Part shown: one piece after another, positions 51,693 through 61,030 of the stretch
Position numbering within the stretch: the stretch's first letter is position 1
How the letters are laid out: every line of letters begins with the position of its first letter
DNA from: Enterococcus pallens ATCC BAA-351
Lineage (GTDB): Bacteria > Bacillota > Bacilli > Lactobacillales > Enterococcaceae
Reading direction: 5' to 3'
Assembly (NCBI RefSeq): GCF_000407485.1
Contig: NZ_ASWD01000001.1
Span: 1,240,001-1,304,000 of the forward strand
Length of the DNA: 64,000 nucleotides
The notes under the pieces: generated by a model
The model's database searches: none
The model's input: the letters and a program-made list of their open reading frames with translations, nothing else
Told to the model about the DNA's origin: nothing
Translations under genes and position numbers: made by a program

Positions 51693-52679
51693 ATGGCAAA
51701 TATGAATGATGTGGCTAGACTAGCCAAGGTTTCAAGAGGGACGGTTTCCAATTATATAAACGGCGTGAAAATTAAAGAAGAACTGGCGAAAAGGATCGAG
51801 AAAGCCATTGAGGAGCTGGATTATGTTCCTAATCAAGCAGCTCGGTCGTTAAAAACACAAACCAGTGATACGATTGCATTTATTTTACCGACCATTTGGA
51901 CTCCCTTTTTTGCGGAATTAACCAATTATATTCAATTGGAGCTGCAAAAAAGAAATTTAAAAATGCTGCTGTGTAATTCACAAAACAATTACAATTTAGA
52001 ACTAGACTATGTGAAAATGGCTAAGGAGGAGAAGGTTCGCGGAATTATTACGATTTCCTACAGTGATATTGATCCGTATATCACTGCAAATGTGCCGATT
52101 GTTTCCATTGAACGCTATTTTAACCAGCAAGTTCCTTTTGTGACGAGTGATAATTTCCAAGGGGCTCGATTAGCAGCGGAAGAGCTATACAAAAGAGGGG
52201 CTCACCGTCTTTTGATGATTTTACGAGAGCTGCCGAATAATCTGGGAATTTACGAACGGATGAATGGGTTTATTGATTATTGTAAGCATAAAAAGATTGA
52301 TTATGAAGTATACTTAGACAAAGGGAATTCAAAAGATTTTTCTAAAAGAATTGATCAATACTTACAAAAAGCTTACCAAGAGGACTGTCGCTTTGATGGA
52401 ATTTTTACAGTAACCGATCGTTACGGAGAATACGTCATGGAATCTTTTCAACGTTTGTCTTGGAATATTCCCGATGACGTTCAGCTGATTGGTTTTGATG
52501 GCGCAAAGAGTTATCAGAATCAGCCCCTAGTTATTTCTACTATCGCTCAAGATATCAAAAAAATGGCTGAAATAAGTGTGGAAGAACTAGTGAATTATGA
52601 TAAAAACAAGGATTCTCAAACGAAACATATCTTGCCAGTTAAATTCTTAAATTTGAAAACTACAAGGGAGTTGAAGTAA
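51693..52679 (+). CDS. LacI-family regulator of the sucrose/fructan operon
   Basis: 328 residues. The helix-turn-helix lies at residues 1-25 ('NDVARLAKVSRGTVSNYI'), with hinge 'VPNQAARSLKTQTS' and effector domain to the end. AAGGAGG is 7 nt before the ATG. It is followed by the PTS and GH32 genes, with two TTGGAACGTTCCAA palindromes between, so it is almost certainly their repressor. The signal would be sucrose or its 6-phosphate if it follows ScrR. Confidence 0.9.
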   Translation: MANMNDVARLAKVSRGTVSNYINGVKIKEELAKRIEKAIEELDYVPNQAARSLKTQTSDTIAFILPTIWTPFFAELTNYIQLELQKRNLKMLLCNSQNNYNLELDYVKMAKEEKVRGIITISYSDIDPYITANVPIVSIERYFNQQVPFVTSDNFQGARLAAEELYKRGAHRLLMILRELPNNLGIYERMNGFIDYCKHKKIDYEVYLDKGNSKDFSKRIDQYLQKAYQEDCRFDGIFTVTDRYGEYVMESFQRLSWNIPDDVQLIGFDGAKSYQNQPLVISTIAQDIKKMAEISVEELVNYDKNKDSQTKHILPVKFLNLKTTRELK

Positions 52680-52707
52680 TTTTTTCAACTTTTTTGTAGT
52701 TTTTTTG

Positions 52708-52769
52708 TGGAAACGCTTGTAATTTGGAACGTTCCAAGTATATAATATAGAAAAGTTGGAACGTTCCAA
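52708..52769. promoter_or_regulatory. Promoter with cre site and twin LacI-type operators before the sucrose PTS
   Basis: A cre-like TGGAAACGCTTGTA is at 52708-52721. Perfect palindromes TTGGAACGTTCCAA lie at 52724-52737 and 52756-52769, flanking the -10 box TATAAT (52741-52746); TTGTAA at 52717-52722 is the -35 box (18 bp spacing). The two operators are 32 bp apart, three helical turns, which suits cooperative binding. Confidence 0.85.
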
Positions 52770-52788
52770 AAAATAAGGAGGAGATCAA

Positions 52789-54246
52789 ATGGATTACAAA
52801 AGAGTAGTAAGTGAAATTATTGAAGCCGTAGGTGGACAAGAAAATATCCTGCATGCCACTCACTGTGTGACTCGTTTACGTTTAACCTTAAAGGAGACTA
52901 CCTATGACCAGCAAAAACTGGAAAACCTTGAAGGCGCTAAGGGTGTTTTCTTCAATAAAGGACAGTTGCAAATTGTCTTTGGTACTGGAGTAGTGGAACG
53001 TGTTTATGAAGCCTTTATTCAACAAAGCAACATAGATAATCATTCCTTTGAACCGTCGAAACAATCGCAAACACCTGAAACCTGGAAGGATAAATTGTTT
53101 GAATTCTTTAAAGCCTTCTCTGATATTTTTGTGGCACTTATTCCAGCAATTGTTGGCTGCGCAATGCTCTTGGGAGTCCGTTCACTATTTATTACGACCG
53201 GTCTGTTTGGGTTAGAAGGCAGCTTAGCTGATAATTACACTTGGGCGGCTGATACTGCTAGCTTTCTAAACATTATTGCTACTGGCTTAAATTTTCTGCC
53301 GGTCTTTGTGGCCTACTCGGCGACTAAGCGCTTTGGAGGAAATCCTGTCTTTGGGATTATTTTAGGGTTGATTTTGGTTCATCCAGATTTAGGGAATCGC
53401 TTTGAATACATGCAGGGAACCATTGAGAATGTGTCATATTGGAATATTGTAGGATTTAGTGTTCCGCAGGTGGCTTTCCAAGGAGGGATTTTTCCAGCAA
53501 TTTTAAGCTCATTTTTTATGGCGAAGTTTGAAAAATTCATTACTAAATACACACCAAAGATGCTGACATTTATTGTGGTTCCTGCAGTTACTATTTTAGT
53601 GTCATCATTGGCATTGTTTTTAGTTTTTGGTCCTTTGGGGGATTTGGTTGCTTCGGGAATTGGTACAGCAGCGGATTTCTTATATGTGAAGGCCGGAGTT
53701 TTTGGAGCGGGAATTTTTGCGGCGTTGCTGCAGCCATTAGTGATTACTGGAACCCATCATATGATTGGATCAATTGAAGCACAGTTATTAGCTCAAACAG
53801 GATTTAATTATATTCAACCACTGTGGGCGGTTTCCATTATTGCTCAGGGGGGAGCTGCGATGGGAATGTTTTTCCTAGCCAAAAAAGGATCTAAGCGACG
53901 TGAAATTGCTTTTTCCAGCTTTATTCCGACATTAGTTGGAGTGAGTGAGCCGGCTATTTTCGCAGTAAACTTGAAGGATTCAGTAGTACCATTTCTGACT
54001 GCAGTTGCTGGAGCCGGAATAGGCGGAGCGTACATGAAGATTTTCGATGTGAAGGCTCTTGGGTTTGGTTTGACAGGTATTCCCGGAGTGACCATTGTTA
54101 ATCCACCAGTCGTTATTCATTATGTAATAGGCTGCTTGCTGTCTTTTGCTTTACCGATCTTTTTCTTATTCATTTACCATAAAGTAAAAGGCGTATCAGG
54201 TGCAGAAATCGGCATACCAAATCCAGTAAAGGACGTGAAGGCCTAA
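52789..54246 (+). CDS. PTS sucrose/beta-glucoside-family EIIBC
   Basis: 485 residues. The N-terminal EIIB domain has phospho-Cys26 in 'ATHCVTRLRL'. The EIIC membrane domain (about residues 105-470) contains 'TGTHHMIGSIEAQLL' and 'GVSEPAIFAVNL'. There is no EIIA domain, so an EIIA-Glc-type protein from elsewhere must serve it, as for ScrA/TreP. AAGGAGGAG lies before the ATG. The next gene, GH32, begins directly after its stop. Together they import sucrose or a related fructoside as a phosphate ester and cleave it. Confidence 0.93.
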   Translation: MDYKRVVSEIIEAVGGQENILHATHCVTRLRLTLKETTYDQQKLENLEGAKGVFFNKGQLQIVFGTGVVERVYEAFIQQSNIDNHSFEPSKQSQTPETWKDKLFEFFKAFSDIFVALIPAIVGCAMLLGVRSLFITTGLFGLEGSLADNYTWAADTASFLNIIATGLNFLPVFVAYSATKRFGGNPVFGIILGLILVHPDLGNRFEYMQGTIENVSYWNIVGFSVPQVAFQGGIFPAILSSFFMAKFEKFITKYTPKMLTFIVVPAVTILVSSLALFLVFGPLGDLVASGIGTAADFLYVKAGVFGAGIFAALLQPLVITGTHHMIGSIEAQLLAQTGFNYIQPLWAVSIIAQGGAAMGMFFLAKKGSKRREIAFSSFIPTLVGVSEPAIFAVNLKDSVVPFLTAVAGAGIGGAYMKIFDVKALGFGLTGIPGVTIVNPPVVIHYVIGCLLSFALPIFFLFIYHKVKGVSGAEIGIPNPVKDVKA

Positions 54247-55671
54247 GTGCAAAACTTATTAATCGATCATAAAACGAATGTTTATACAGAGGAGAAACGG
54301 AATTTATTGGCAAAGCTGGCGGCAAAGGTAAGCAGTAGCCACTATTTGCCCAACTATCATATTTATCCGCAATCGGGTCTAATGAATGATCCGAATGGGT
54401 TGGCCTATTTTAACGGAAAGTACCATGTGTTCTTTCAATGGTACCCGTTTGCTCCAATTCACGGCTTGAAACATTGGGGCCATACCACTTCGGAGAATTT
54501 AGTTGACTGGTCTAAGCAAGAGATAGCTCTTTCGCCTACTGAAGAGTATGAAAAAAATGGCTGCTATTCTGGAAACGCCATCGAATTTCAAGGAGAACTC
54601 TATTTGTTTTACACGGCAAATTATAAAACTGAAGCCGGCAAAATTCCTAAGCAAGCAGTAGCTATTATGGATAAGGAAGGTCGGATTCGAAAACGAACCG
54701 AACCTGTAATTGAGGGGACACTTCCAGGATTGTCAGGTGAATTACGAGATCCTTTTGTTTTTGAAAGAGATGGCTGCTTCTACATGCTGTTAGGCGGCAG
54801 TAAATTTACTGACAAAGAAAAACCAGGTTTTGGCGATCAAGGCGTATTACTTCTTTATCAAAGTAATGATTTATTGAACTGGAGTTATCAAGGGTTAATC
54901 GATCTGCCTTTGCCAACGGGCTATATGCTGGAGTGTCCAAGTTTAATTCAAATAGACGGGAAGGATATTTTGTTCTTGTCTCCAATGGGAATAGCTCCTG
55001 AAGACGAACGCTTCAACAATCGCTTTGCTTCTATTTATGCTGTAGGAGAGTTAGACATTCTTAATCGCTGCTTCCATGCTGACTATTGGGACCAAATGGA
55101 TGCCGGTTTCGATTTTTATGCTCCTCAAGCTTTTTTAGGAGAACATCAGCAGCCGCTGCTTTATGGCTGGTTTGGCTGTGGTGAACCTGATTACCCAGTT
55201 CAAGTTGGCTGGCTGCACGGACTTACCTTTCCTCAACAAATGCAACTAGTACAAGGGAAGTTCAAACGCTATCCCGCTTCAGAAATAATTGAAGTTTTTA
55301 CACAAAAGCAGGCGGTCAAACGTCCAAAAATCAAAACGGAAAGTCGCAACTATTGGCTGGAGCTAACAGAAGGTTTCAATTTTACCATCGGTTCAGCTGC
55401 TGATTATTGGGAATTTCAGTACGATACGGAAACTAAACTGGCAACTGTTTCTCGTGATAATTTGGCCAAAAAAATTGATGTAGGCTACGGTGAAAAAAGA
55501 AGCACTCGTATTTTGAACTTGCAAAAGGTCGATATATTTGTAGACAATTCCTTTGTTGAACTATATTTGAATCAAGGGGAGCAAGTCTTTACTTTTCGAG
55601 TATTCCAAGATGATAGTGATACAATTGTAAGCCAGCAAGGAGCCTTAACAGGATGCTTGCACAAAATATAG
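54247..55671 (+). CDS. scrB: GH32-family sucrose-6-phosphate hydrolase (invertase-like)
   Basis: 474 residues starting with GTG directly after the EIIBC stop, with AAGG 5 nt upstream. The nucleophile is Asp48 in 'GLMNDPNGLAY', the transition-state Asp is in 'ELRDPFVF', and the acid/base Glu is in 'MLECPSL'. The five-blade propeller is followed by a C-terminal beta-sandwich. No signal peptide, so it acts inside the cell on the phosphorylated sugar delivered by the PTS. Other fructosides such as short fructans remain possible. The symbol follows the usual operon role. Confidence 0.9.
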   Translation: MQNLLIDHKTNVYTEEKRNLLAKLAAKVSSSHYLPNYHIYPQSGLMNDPNGLAYFNGKYHVFFQWYPFAPIHGLKHWGHTTSENLVDWSKQEIALSPTEEYEKNGCYSGNAIEFQGELYLFYTANYKTEAGKIPKQAVAIMDKEGRIRKRTEPVIEGTLPGLSGELRDPFVFERDGCFYMLLGGSKFTDKEKPGFGDQGVLLLYQSNDLLNWSYQGLIDLPLPTGYMLECPSLIQIDGKDILFLSPMGIAPEDERFNNRFASIYAVGELDILNRCFHADYWDQMDAGFDFYAPQAFLGEHQQPLLYGWFGCGEPDYPVQVGWLHGLTFPQQMQLVQGKFKRYPASEIIEVFTQKQAVKRPKIKTESRNYWLELTEGFNFTIGSAADYWEFQYDTETKLATVSRDNLAKKIDVGYGEKRSTRILNLQKVDIFVDNSFVELYLNQGEQVFTFRVFQDDSDTIVSQQGALTGCLHKI

Positions 55672-55677
55672 AAAATT

Positions 55678-55706
55678 AGGGGCATTTTTGGATGCCCTTT
55701 TTTTCT
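55678..55706 (+). terminator. Terminator of the sucrose operon
   Basis: GGGCAT (55680-55685) / ATGCCC (55692-55697) followed by T9. Confidence 0.7.
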
Positions 55707-55826
55707 TGCTTAAAAATATTCTCTAGTTTACAAGCAAGTCTAAGCCAACTAAAAAACCAGTCTTAAACTGCTTTTTTCTTCTTTTTAGAGTAGTTAAAAC
55801 TGGGCTTTTTAGCTTTATCGGGTTCA

Positions 55827-56051
55827 TTAAAAGGATTTCGAGCATATTTTTTTCTGATGATCCAACGGCTGTTTGCAAGTCTGTTTCTTGTTACCTTTTT
55901 CTGCAGTGGAGGAGTTATTAGAATTTTCTTCAGCTTTAGTTGAAGCAGTTGAGCGGGTTGAATGATTTGCGGCAGTCAGTGTTTTTTCGTCATCTTCTCC
56001 TAGGTTTTCGCTGTTTTTAAAAGCATAACGAATTTTTGTCATGAAGTTCAT
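55827..56051 (-). CDS. Small low-complexity protein, doubtful
   Basis: 74 residues from the ATG at 56051 (longer frame to 56075 possible). Rich in Ser, Thr, Asn, Lys and Glu, with no hydrophobic segment and no motif. No clear ribosome site is present. It could be a genuine small cytoplasmic protein, as the composition is not random, but nothing else supports it. Confidence 0.3.
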   Translation of the reverse strand: MNFMTKIRYAFKNSENLGEDDEKTLTAANHSTRSTASTKAEENSNNSSTAEKGNKKQTCKQPLDHQKKICSKSF

Positions 56052-56233
56052 GTAAAAGACCAAGAAATTTCTCAAGTGTAATTAGGAAAAAATTTGACAG
56101 CAGACAAAAAATTACGATAACCATTCAGGCTGTTTAAGAAAATAGTAGCTTGCAAATGAGAAGATCACAAAAAGATGTGGGGAGGTAAAGACTATCTATT
56201 GACAACTCCCTTTTAAACATGCTTTAATTTAAG

Positions 56234-56247
56234 GGAACATACGTTTG
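56234..56247. promoter_or_regulatory. LexA (SOS) box before the Y-family polymerase
   Basis: GGAACATACGTTTG matches the Gram-positive LexA consensus CGAACnnnnGTTYG with one mismatch, 20 bp before the start of the polymerase. DNA damage induction is expected. Confidence 0.75.
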
Positions 56248-56267
56248 TTTGAATTGAGGGAAGACAA

Positions 56268-57563
56268 ATGGATCTTTATAAAGGAGAACCAGTACGAGAA
56301 GTTTTTTGCATGGACTCTAAGAGTTTTTACGCCAGTGTGGAATGCGTAGAGCTAGGATTGAACCCAATTACCACTCTTTTAGTGGTCATGAGTGGTGATC
56401 GTAATGATGCAGGCTTGATTTTAGCTGCTAGTCCCATGGCTAAAAAAGTTCTGGGAATTAGTAATGTCAGCCGCGGATTTGAGGTGCCGGATCATCCTGA
56501 TTTAATTATTGTGCCGCCAAGAATGACTTTGTACATGCAATATCATATGGAAATTCTTACTATTTTTCGTCAATATATGGCGGACGAAGATATTCATACT
56601 TATAGTATTGACGAGCAATTTGGTGATTTAACCCATAGTTGGCGTTTGTTTGGTGACAGCCCCGAGGAAGTTGCTAAAGCTATTCAACTGGAGATTTTGC
56701 GAAAATTAAAAATTTATACTAGTGTTGGTCTGTCAGTAAATCCTTTAATGGCTAAGGTAGCGATGGACATGGAAGCCAAAAAGAACAGCTCATTATTTGC
56801 TCACTGGACTTATCAGGATGTCCCAGAAAAAATTTGGCCCTTAAAGCTAAGTGATTTTTGGGGAATCGGTCGTCGAATGGAGCTTCGCTACAATCGTATG
56901 GGATTGCGAACGATGGGAGATTTGGCTCATGCAAATCCATTTAGATTAAAGAATTATTTTGGTGTGATCAGCCTGCAGCATTATATGCACGCCTGGGGAA
57001 TTGATCGCTCGATTTTATCGGAAAAGGGCAATTATCCCAAGAAAGAAAAATCAATTGGCAATTCCCAAATTTTGCCTAAAAATTATGTTCGCAAGGAAGA
57101 GATTGAAGCCGTATTAGCTGAGATTTGTGAGCAAGTCGCCCAACGATTACGCAAAGCTGATGTAATGGGCGCTACTTTACATTTAGGAATAGGGTATGCA
57201 TATAACGGGACTCAAAAACGTGGCGGCTTCCATCATCAAATGAAGATTCCTGCTACTAATCAAGGGAAAAAGCTAACTCAACAGGCTTTGCAGATGTTTG
57301 CTAAGTATTGGGATCACTCTGAGGTGCGCAAAATTTCCTTGAACGTGTCTTCTTTGCAGCCTGCAGGTGGATTACAGCTGGATTTATTCCAAGATCCACT
57401 GCAGTCTATCAAAGAAGATCAAATCGATGATATTGTTGGAGAAATTCGTAATAAATATCAGTTTCGCTCGATTGTGCGAGCCCATTCTTTATTAGAGGGT
57501 GCCACAGCCATTGATCGAGCGGGCTTAGTTGGCGGACATGCAGGCGGGATGGATGGAATGTAA
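56268..57563 (+). CDS. Y-family DNA polymerase (UmuC/UvrX type)
   Basis: 431 residues. The catalytic Asp is in 'FCMDSKSFYASVE' and the Asp-Glu pair in 'YSIDEQFGDLT', where the usual 'SIDEAFLD' is altered but both acidic residues are kept. The helix-hairpin region 'LSDFWGIGRRMELRYNRMG' (56841-56897) and little-finger domain follow. This is an error-prone translesion polymerase of the kind often carried by plasmids and integrative elements. Together with the next two small genes it forms a common UvrX-YolD type cassette. Expression is probably LexA-controlled. Confidence 0.92.
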   Translation: MDLYKGEPVREVFCMDSKSFYASVECVELGLNPITTLLVVMSGDRNDAGLILAASPMAKKVLGISNVSRGFEVPDHPDLIIVPPRMTLYMQYHMEILTIFRQYMADEDIHTYSIDEQFGDLTHSWRLFGDSPEEVAKAIQLEILRKLKIYTSVGLSVNPLMAKVAMDMEAKKNSSLFAHWTYQDVPEKIWPLKLSDFWGIGRRMELRYNRMGLRTMGDLAHANPFRLKNYFGVISLQHYMHAWGIDRSILSEKGNYPKKEKSIGNSQILPKNYVRKEEIEAVLAEICEQVAQRLRKADVMGATLHLGIGYAYNGTQKRGGFHHQMKIPATNQGKKLTQQALQMFAKYWDHSEVRKISLNVSSLQPAGGLQLDLFQDPLQSIKEDQIDDIVGEIRNKYQFRSIVRAHSLLEGATAIDRAGLVGGHAGGMDGM

Positions 57564-57728
57564 CTGATTTGTACGTAGGAAGGAACATGGAAAAACAGCA
57601 GTTTCCCCACTGCTAAAGAATAACATTTTCTATTTTAAGCCATTGATAAAACCAATTCAGGCGTGAAATTAAATGAAGCGGCTACCGCTTTTTGCTTGCT
57701 GCATTCAGAATGAGAAGGGGTTTTTGCT

Positions 57729-58148
57729 GTGTATGATGATGAAACGGCAATGGAATTATTTTTAGAAGCAAAACAAAATTATCAGGATCGGGGAATGATC
57801 AAATGGATCGGTTTTTACCTATCGGATCATACGGCTCTTTTAACGAAAGACAATAAACAGCGTTACAAGGAAAATTTGCAAAAGCCTCAACAGACGTTGG
57901 AGGAAATAAGTCAGCTTCTCCAGCAATCCTACATACAGAATAAGCGGATTGCTTTGCAGTTAGAGGCTTTGGATAGTGAACGTAAATACTATGATGACCT
58001 AATAGGGCGAGTGATTGGACAAAAGGACCAGCTGATCTACTTAGCGACGGATGAGGAGGAAATCGTTCATCTAGAGATTGAACAGCTTCGTCATGCTGAG
58101 CTGTTAGGTCCCAACAAAATTTTGACTAAGGATGAGTCAAATGCTTGA
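57729..58148 (+). CDS. YolD-like protein
   Basis: 139 residues from a GTG with AAGGGG 8 nt upstream. An N-terminal block 'MIKWIGFYLSDHTALL' and a long coiled-coil-like middle ('LEEISQLLQQSYIQNKRIALQLEAL', 57897-57971) are typical of YolD-like proteins. YolD genes accompany Y-family polymerases in Firmicutes and may regulate or bind them. It overlaps the next gene by 8 bp. Confidence 0.75.
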   Translation: MYDDETAMELFLEAKQNYQDRGMIKWIGFYLSDHTALLTKDNKQRYKENLQKPQQTLEEISQLLQQSYIQNKRIALQLEALDSERKYYDDLIGRVIGQKDQLIYLATDEEEIVHLEIEQLRHAELLGPNKILTKDESNA

Positions 58149-58407
58149 TACCAATGGTGCAGTATTTGAATTTAAAAGCGAAGAGGACGACCAGTTTACC
58201 AAAGATTATCATCGACTGGTGGATTCAGCTGTGCCGCTTTTTGCAGTTAAAGAAGATTTACTCTATTTAATGGAATCTCAAGGAATCAATTACTTTATGA
58301 TGCCAGCAATTATTACGAGGGATCGTAAAGACCATTGTTTTTATTTTGAAGTGGAAACCTTTGAAACGTCACGAGTTAAAAAATATAAATATTTGCGTTG
58401 CGATTAG
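58141..58407 (+). CDS. Small protein, possibly DUF5960
   Basis: 88 residues. The start ATG at 58141 overlaps the YolD-like gene by 8 bp and has AAGGA upstream; an ATG at 58132 is the other choice. 'DQFTKDYHRLVDSAVPLFAVKEDLLYLM' (58174-58257) and the final 'CFYFEVETFETSRVKKYKYL' resemble DUF5960 proteins of enterococci and streptococci. No catalytic motif. Its role with the polymerase is unknown. Confidence 0.65.
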   Translation: MLDTNGAVFEFKSEEDDQFTKDYHRLVDSAVPLFAVKEDLLYLMESQGINYFMMPAIITRDRKDHCFYFEVETFETSRVKKYKYLRCD

Positions 58408-58422
58408 AGAGGGAGGGCAACG

Positions 58423-59013
58423 ATGAAGCGAGCGGTGTTCTTACTATTAGAAGATTATGCTGATTGGCAAGGTGCTTATCTTGCCAGCCAGTTGAATCAA
58501 CAGAAAAATTGGGAAATAAAAACAGCATCAATAAAGCAGCAGGTCACCTCCATGGGCGGATTTAGAATCGATGTAGACTATCTGATCGAAACAATACCAA
58601 AAAAGCTGGACTTGTTGGTATTGATTGGCAGTCATTCGTGGAGCTTCAAGCATTCCTTATTGAAAAAAATTGTTGCTCAGGCTTTGGAAAAAGGGACACC
58701 AGTCGGAGCCATTTGCGGAGCAGTGGACTATTTAGCAAAAAATGGTTTACTACGTTCTTATTATCACACCGGAAATGACCAAGAATTGTGGCGAGCCGCT
58801 GCACAGTACACGAATGCTCCTCAGTTTATTAAACAGCAGGTGGTTCAAGACCGCAACTTAGTAACAGCCAACGGTACAGCTGCTTTGGAGTTTACTGAAG
58901 CTTTGCTAAAGGCAGTAGCTTTTTGTGATGAGCAAATAATTGAACGGACGATGGATTTGCAGCGCATGGGCTACTATGCTTATTACCAAACGTATGGCAA
59001 TCCTGATGGTTAA
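58423..59013 (+). CDS. DJ-1/PfpI-family protein
   Basis: 196 residues. The nucleophilic-elbow cysteine lies in 'PVGAICGAVDYLAKNGLL' (58700-58753), which fits the family's active-site turn, and the N-terminal 'AVFLLLEDYADWQGAYL' is typical of the transcription-regulator-like branch. AGAGGGAGGG precedes the ATG. It could act as a glyoxalase III, protease-like or stress protein. It follows the polymerase cassette by 15 bp and may be part of the same operon. Confidence 0.85.
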   Translation: MKRAVFLLLEDYADWQGAYLASQLNQQKNWEIKTASIKQQVTSMGGFRIDVDYLIETIPKKLDLLVLIGSHSWSFKHSLLKKIVAQALEKGTPVGAICGAVDYLAKNGLLRSYYHTGNDQELWRAAAQYTNAPQFIKQQVVQDRNLVTANGTAALEFTEALLKAVAFCDEQIIERTMDLQRMGYYAYYQTYGNPDG

Positions 59014-59045
59014 TTAAACAGGAATTATTCAGCAGGATTCATCAT

Positions 59046-59100
59046 AAAAAAGATCGAATCAGTTTCTCACCCAACAGGAGAGTCTGGTTCGATCTTTTTG
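59046..59100. terminator. Bidirectional terminator between the PfpI and SorC genes
   Basis: AAAAAGATCGAA (59046-59057) / TTCGATCTTTTT (59088-59099), perfect outer stem with an imperfect inner stem. Confidence 0.8.
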
Positions 59101-59103
59101 ATT

Positions 59104-60033
59104 TTACAGCAATTGTGCAAGTTCCTCATCAATGATCAGATCGGTGATGACGGACATTTTTAGCAATGTTTGAATGCTTTTTGCTTTTTCTTTTCCGGTA
59201 GCTACAATGACTACTCGATCAATTTTTTCGATATCAGCTAGCTTAATTCCCAGCATCCGCTGAGCAATTCCTGTTTGCAGAGCTTTCCCATCGGCTTTAA
59301 AGAAGGTTCCGCCAATATCACCAATAATGTTTTCTTCCATTAGTAAGGCAGTGTCCTCATCAGAAATATAGTCCAGTTTCTCGTAAGTGGAAGAATGAAT
59401 GGGATCACCCACACCTAGGACCGCTAGATCCACTTGACGACCTTCTTCCATAACCTCTTTGATTAGATTGGTTTCCACTAATGTATCCTTCACTGCCTGT
59501 GTGTCAGCGATGGCTGGGGCATAGAAGTAAGAAACCTCGCAATGATATTTCTGCGATAGGACAAAAGCTAAATGGTTAGAATGAAAACGGACGGTGGCAA
59601 GACCATTCCCACCAATCAAGGGAATAATTTTTAAAGATTCCAGATGCAAATAGTTCGCTTGCTGTACGTATTCGAAAAGGGTTGTTCCCCAGCCGATTCC
59701 TAATCTTCGGATACTAGGCAATAATGGTTCAATCAATTCCATACATAATTTTCCTGCCGCAGCTTTTAGGCTGTCGGCTTCCTCTTTTGCGGCTGAAGCA
59801 ATTTTTACATTAGCCAGCTGATATCTTTTCATCAGCTGTTCCTGCAGCTTTATGGTACGCAGTTGACTGTGCTGAATGGTAATTTTTACGATGCCCTTGT
59901 CTTTGGCCTCCTGCAGCAGCGCTGCAACGGTTGGTCGGGAAATTTTTAGCAACTTAGCAATTTCACTTTGGGTAATTTCATCCTCATAATAATATAAAGC
60001 AGCCTTTAGCATCATTTCTTCACGCTCAATCAT
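59104..60033 (-). CDS. SorC/DeoR-type sugar-binding transcriptional regulator
   Basis: 309 residues from the ATG at 60033 with GAGGAGG upstream; a longer in-frame start at 60084 lacks a site. The N-terminal helix-turn-helix includes 'ITQSEIAKLLKISRPTVAALL' (59930-59992), and the C-terminal sugar-phosphate-binding domain (SorC/CggR type) includes 'IGWGTTLFEYV' and 'LAVLGVGDP'. It is divergent from the aldolase-TIM-YjbQ operon and is its likely regulator, responding to a phosphorylated sugar. Confidence 0.9.
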   Translation of the reverse strand: MIEREEMMLKAALYYYEDEITQSEIAKLLKISRPTVAALLQEAKDKGIVKITIQHSQLRTIKLQEQLMKRYQLANVKIASAAKEEADSLKAAAGKLCMELIEPLLPSIRRLGIGWGTTLFEYVQQANYLHLESLKIIPLIGGNGLATVRFHSNHLAFVLSQKYHCEVSYFYAPAIADTQAVKDTLVETNLIKEVMEEGRQVDLAVLGVGDPIHSSTYEKLDYISDEDTALLMEENIIGDIGGTFFKADGKALQTGIAQRMLGIKLADIEKIDRVVIVATGKEKAKSIQTLLKMSVITDLIIDEELAQLL

Positions 60034-60103
60034 CCATTTCCTCCTCTTGCAACAAATGTTCCGTGATTCGTTGATATATACCAAATGATAATGCTGGATT
60101 CAA

Positions 60104-60167
60104 TTGACTTTCCTCTATTATCATACTACAATTTTTACAAAAGTAAACATAAGTTTGCAAATGTAAA
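60104..60167 (+). promoter_or_regulatory. Promoter and nested inverted repeat before the aldolase operon
   Basis: TTGACT (60104-60109) and TACAAT (60127-60132) are 17 bp apart, a near-consensus promoter. Immediately downstream lies a nested inverted repeat: TTTACA (60134-60139) with TGTAAA (60162-60167), and inside it GTAAAC with GTTTGC (60143-60158). It overlaps the start of transcription, a good place for SorC-type repression. Confidence 0.7.
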
Positions 60168-60179
60168 GGATGCGATAAC

Positions 60180-61013
60180 GTGTTAGTAAATTCAAAAGCA
60201 ATGCTCAGTAAAGCAAAAAAAGAGAATTATGCCATACCTGCGACCAATTTTATCGATTTAGATTCGGCACGGACCTTTGTAACAGTCGCTGAAAAGCTGA
60301 ACAAGCCCTTAATCTTGCCCTTTGCGCAGGCACACAAAGACTTGATTTCCTTAGAAGAAGCTGCCTTGATTGGCCAATACTTAGCTAACAAAGTATCGGT
60401 TCCAGTCGCTTTGCACTTGGATCATGGTGAAGATTTTGAGTTTATCAAAGAAGCCATCGAATTAGGTTTTACTTCGGTCATGATTGATGCATCAAAGGAA
60501 AGCTTAGAAAATAATATCAAACTGACAAAAGAAGTCGTTGAATATGCCCACCAAAAAGAGGTAACAGTAGAAGCTGAGTTAGGGCATGTTGGAGCTGGAA
60601 CAAACTATGAAAATCATGAAACAACTGATTCTATTTATACGGAGGTTAAGGATGTCGAAATCTTCTTAAAAGAAACCCAAGTCGATTCGCTGGCAGTGTC
60701 CATTGGTACCGCTCATGGGGCATACAAAGGGACACCAGTGTTGAACTTTGATCGACTGAAGGAAATCAGTGCCATTTGCGAGGTTCCATTGGTACTGCAC
60801 GGCGGTTCTTCATCTGGCACCAACAATCTGAACCGTTGTGCGACTAGTGGCATTTCCAAAATCAATATTTTCACCGACTTTTTGCAAGCGGCTTACCGTA
60901 TGAACAAAGAAAACAAGCCTAAAGATTACTTAGAAATGAAACAGTTGTCTAATCAAGCGATGGCAGGTGTATTGGAAAATTGCTACAAAGTATTTGCTAC
61001 AAAGGATGCATAG
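60180..61013 (+). CDS. Class II fructose/tagatose-bisphosphate aldolase-family protein
   Basis: 277 residues starting with GTG and AAAGGA 10 nt upstream. The catalytic Asp81 and zinc ligand His82 lie in 'ALHLDHGED'. Another zinc ligand is in 'ISIGTAHGAYKG'-like 'SIGTAHGAYKG', and the phosphate loop is in 'LVLHGGSSSGT'. This branch includes GatY/KbaY and several aldolases acting on other ketose phosphates. The adjacent triosephosphate isomerase-like gene and SorC regulator suggest cleavage of a ketose (bis)phosphate, but no transporter or kinase is next to it. Confidence 0.9.
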   Translation: MLVNSKAMLSKAKKENYAIPATNFIDLDSARTFVTVAEKLNKPLILPFAQAHKDLISLEEAALIGQYLANKVSVPVALHLDHGEDFEFIKEAIELGFTSVMIDASKESLENNIKLTKEVVEYAHQKEVTVEAELGHVGAGTNYENHETTDSIYTEVKDVEIFLKETQVDSLAVSIGTAHGAYKGTPVLNFDRLKEISAICEVPLVLHGGSSSGTNNLNRCATSGISKINIFTDFLQAAYRMNKENKPKDYLEMKQLSNQAMAGVLENCYKVFATKDA

Positions 61014-61030
61014 AAAAGAGGCGACGATAA

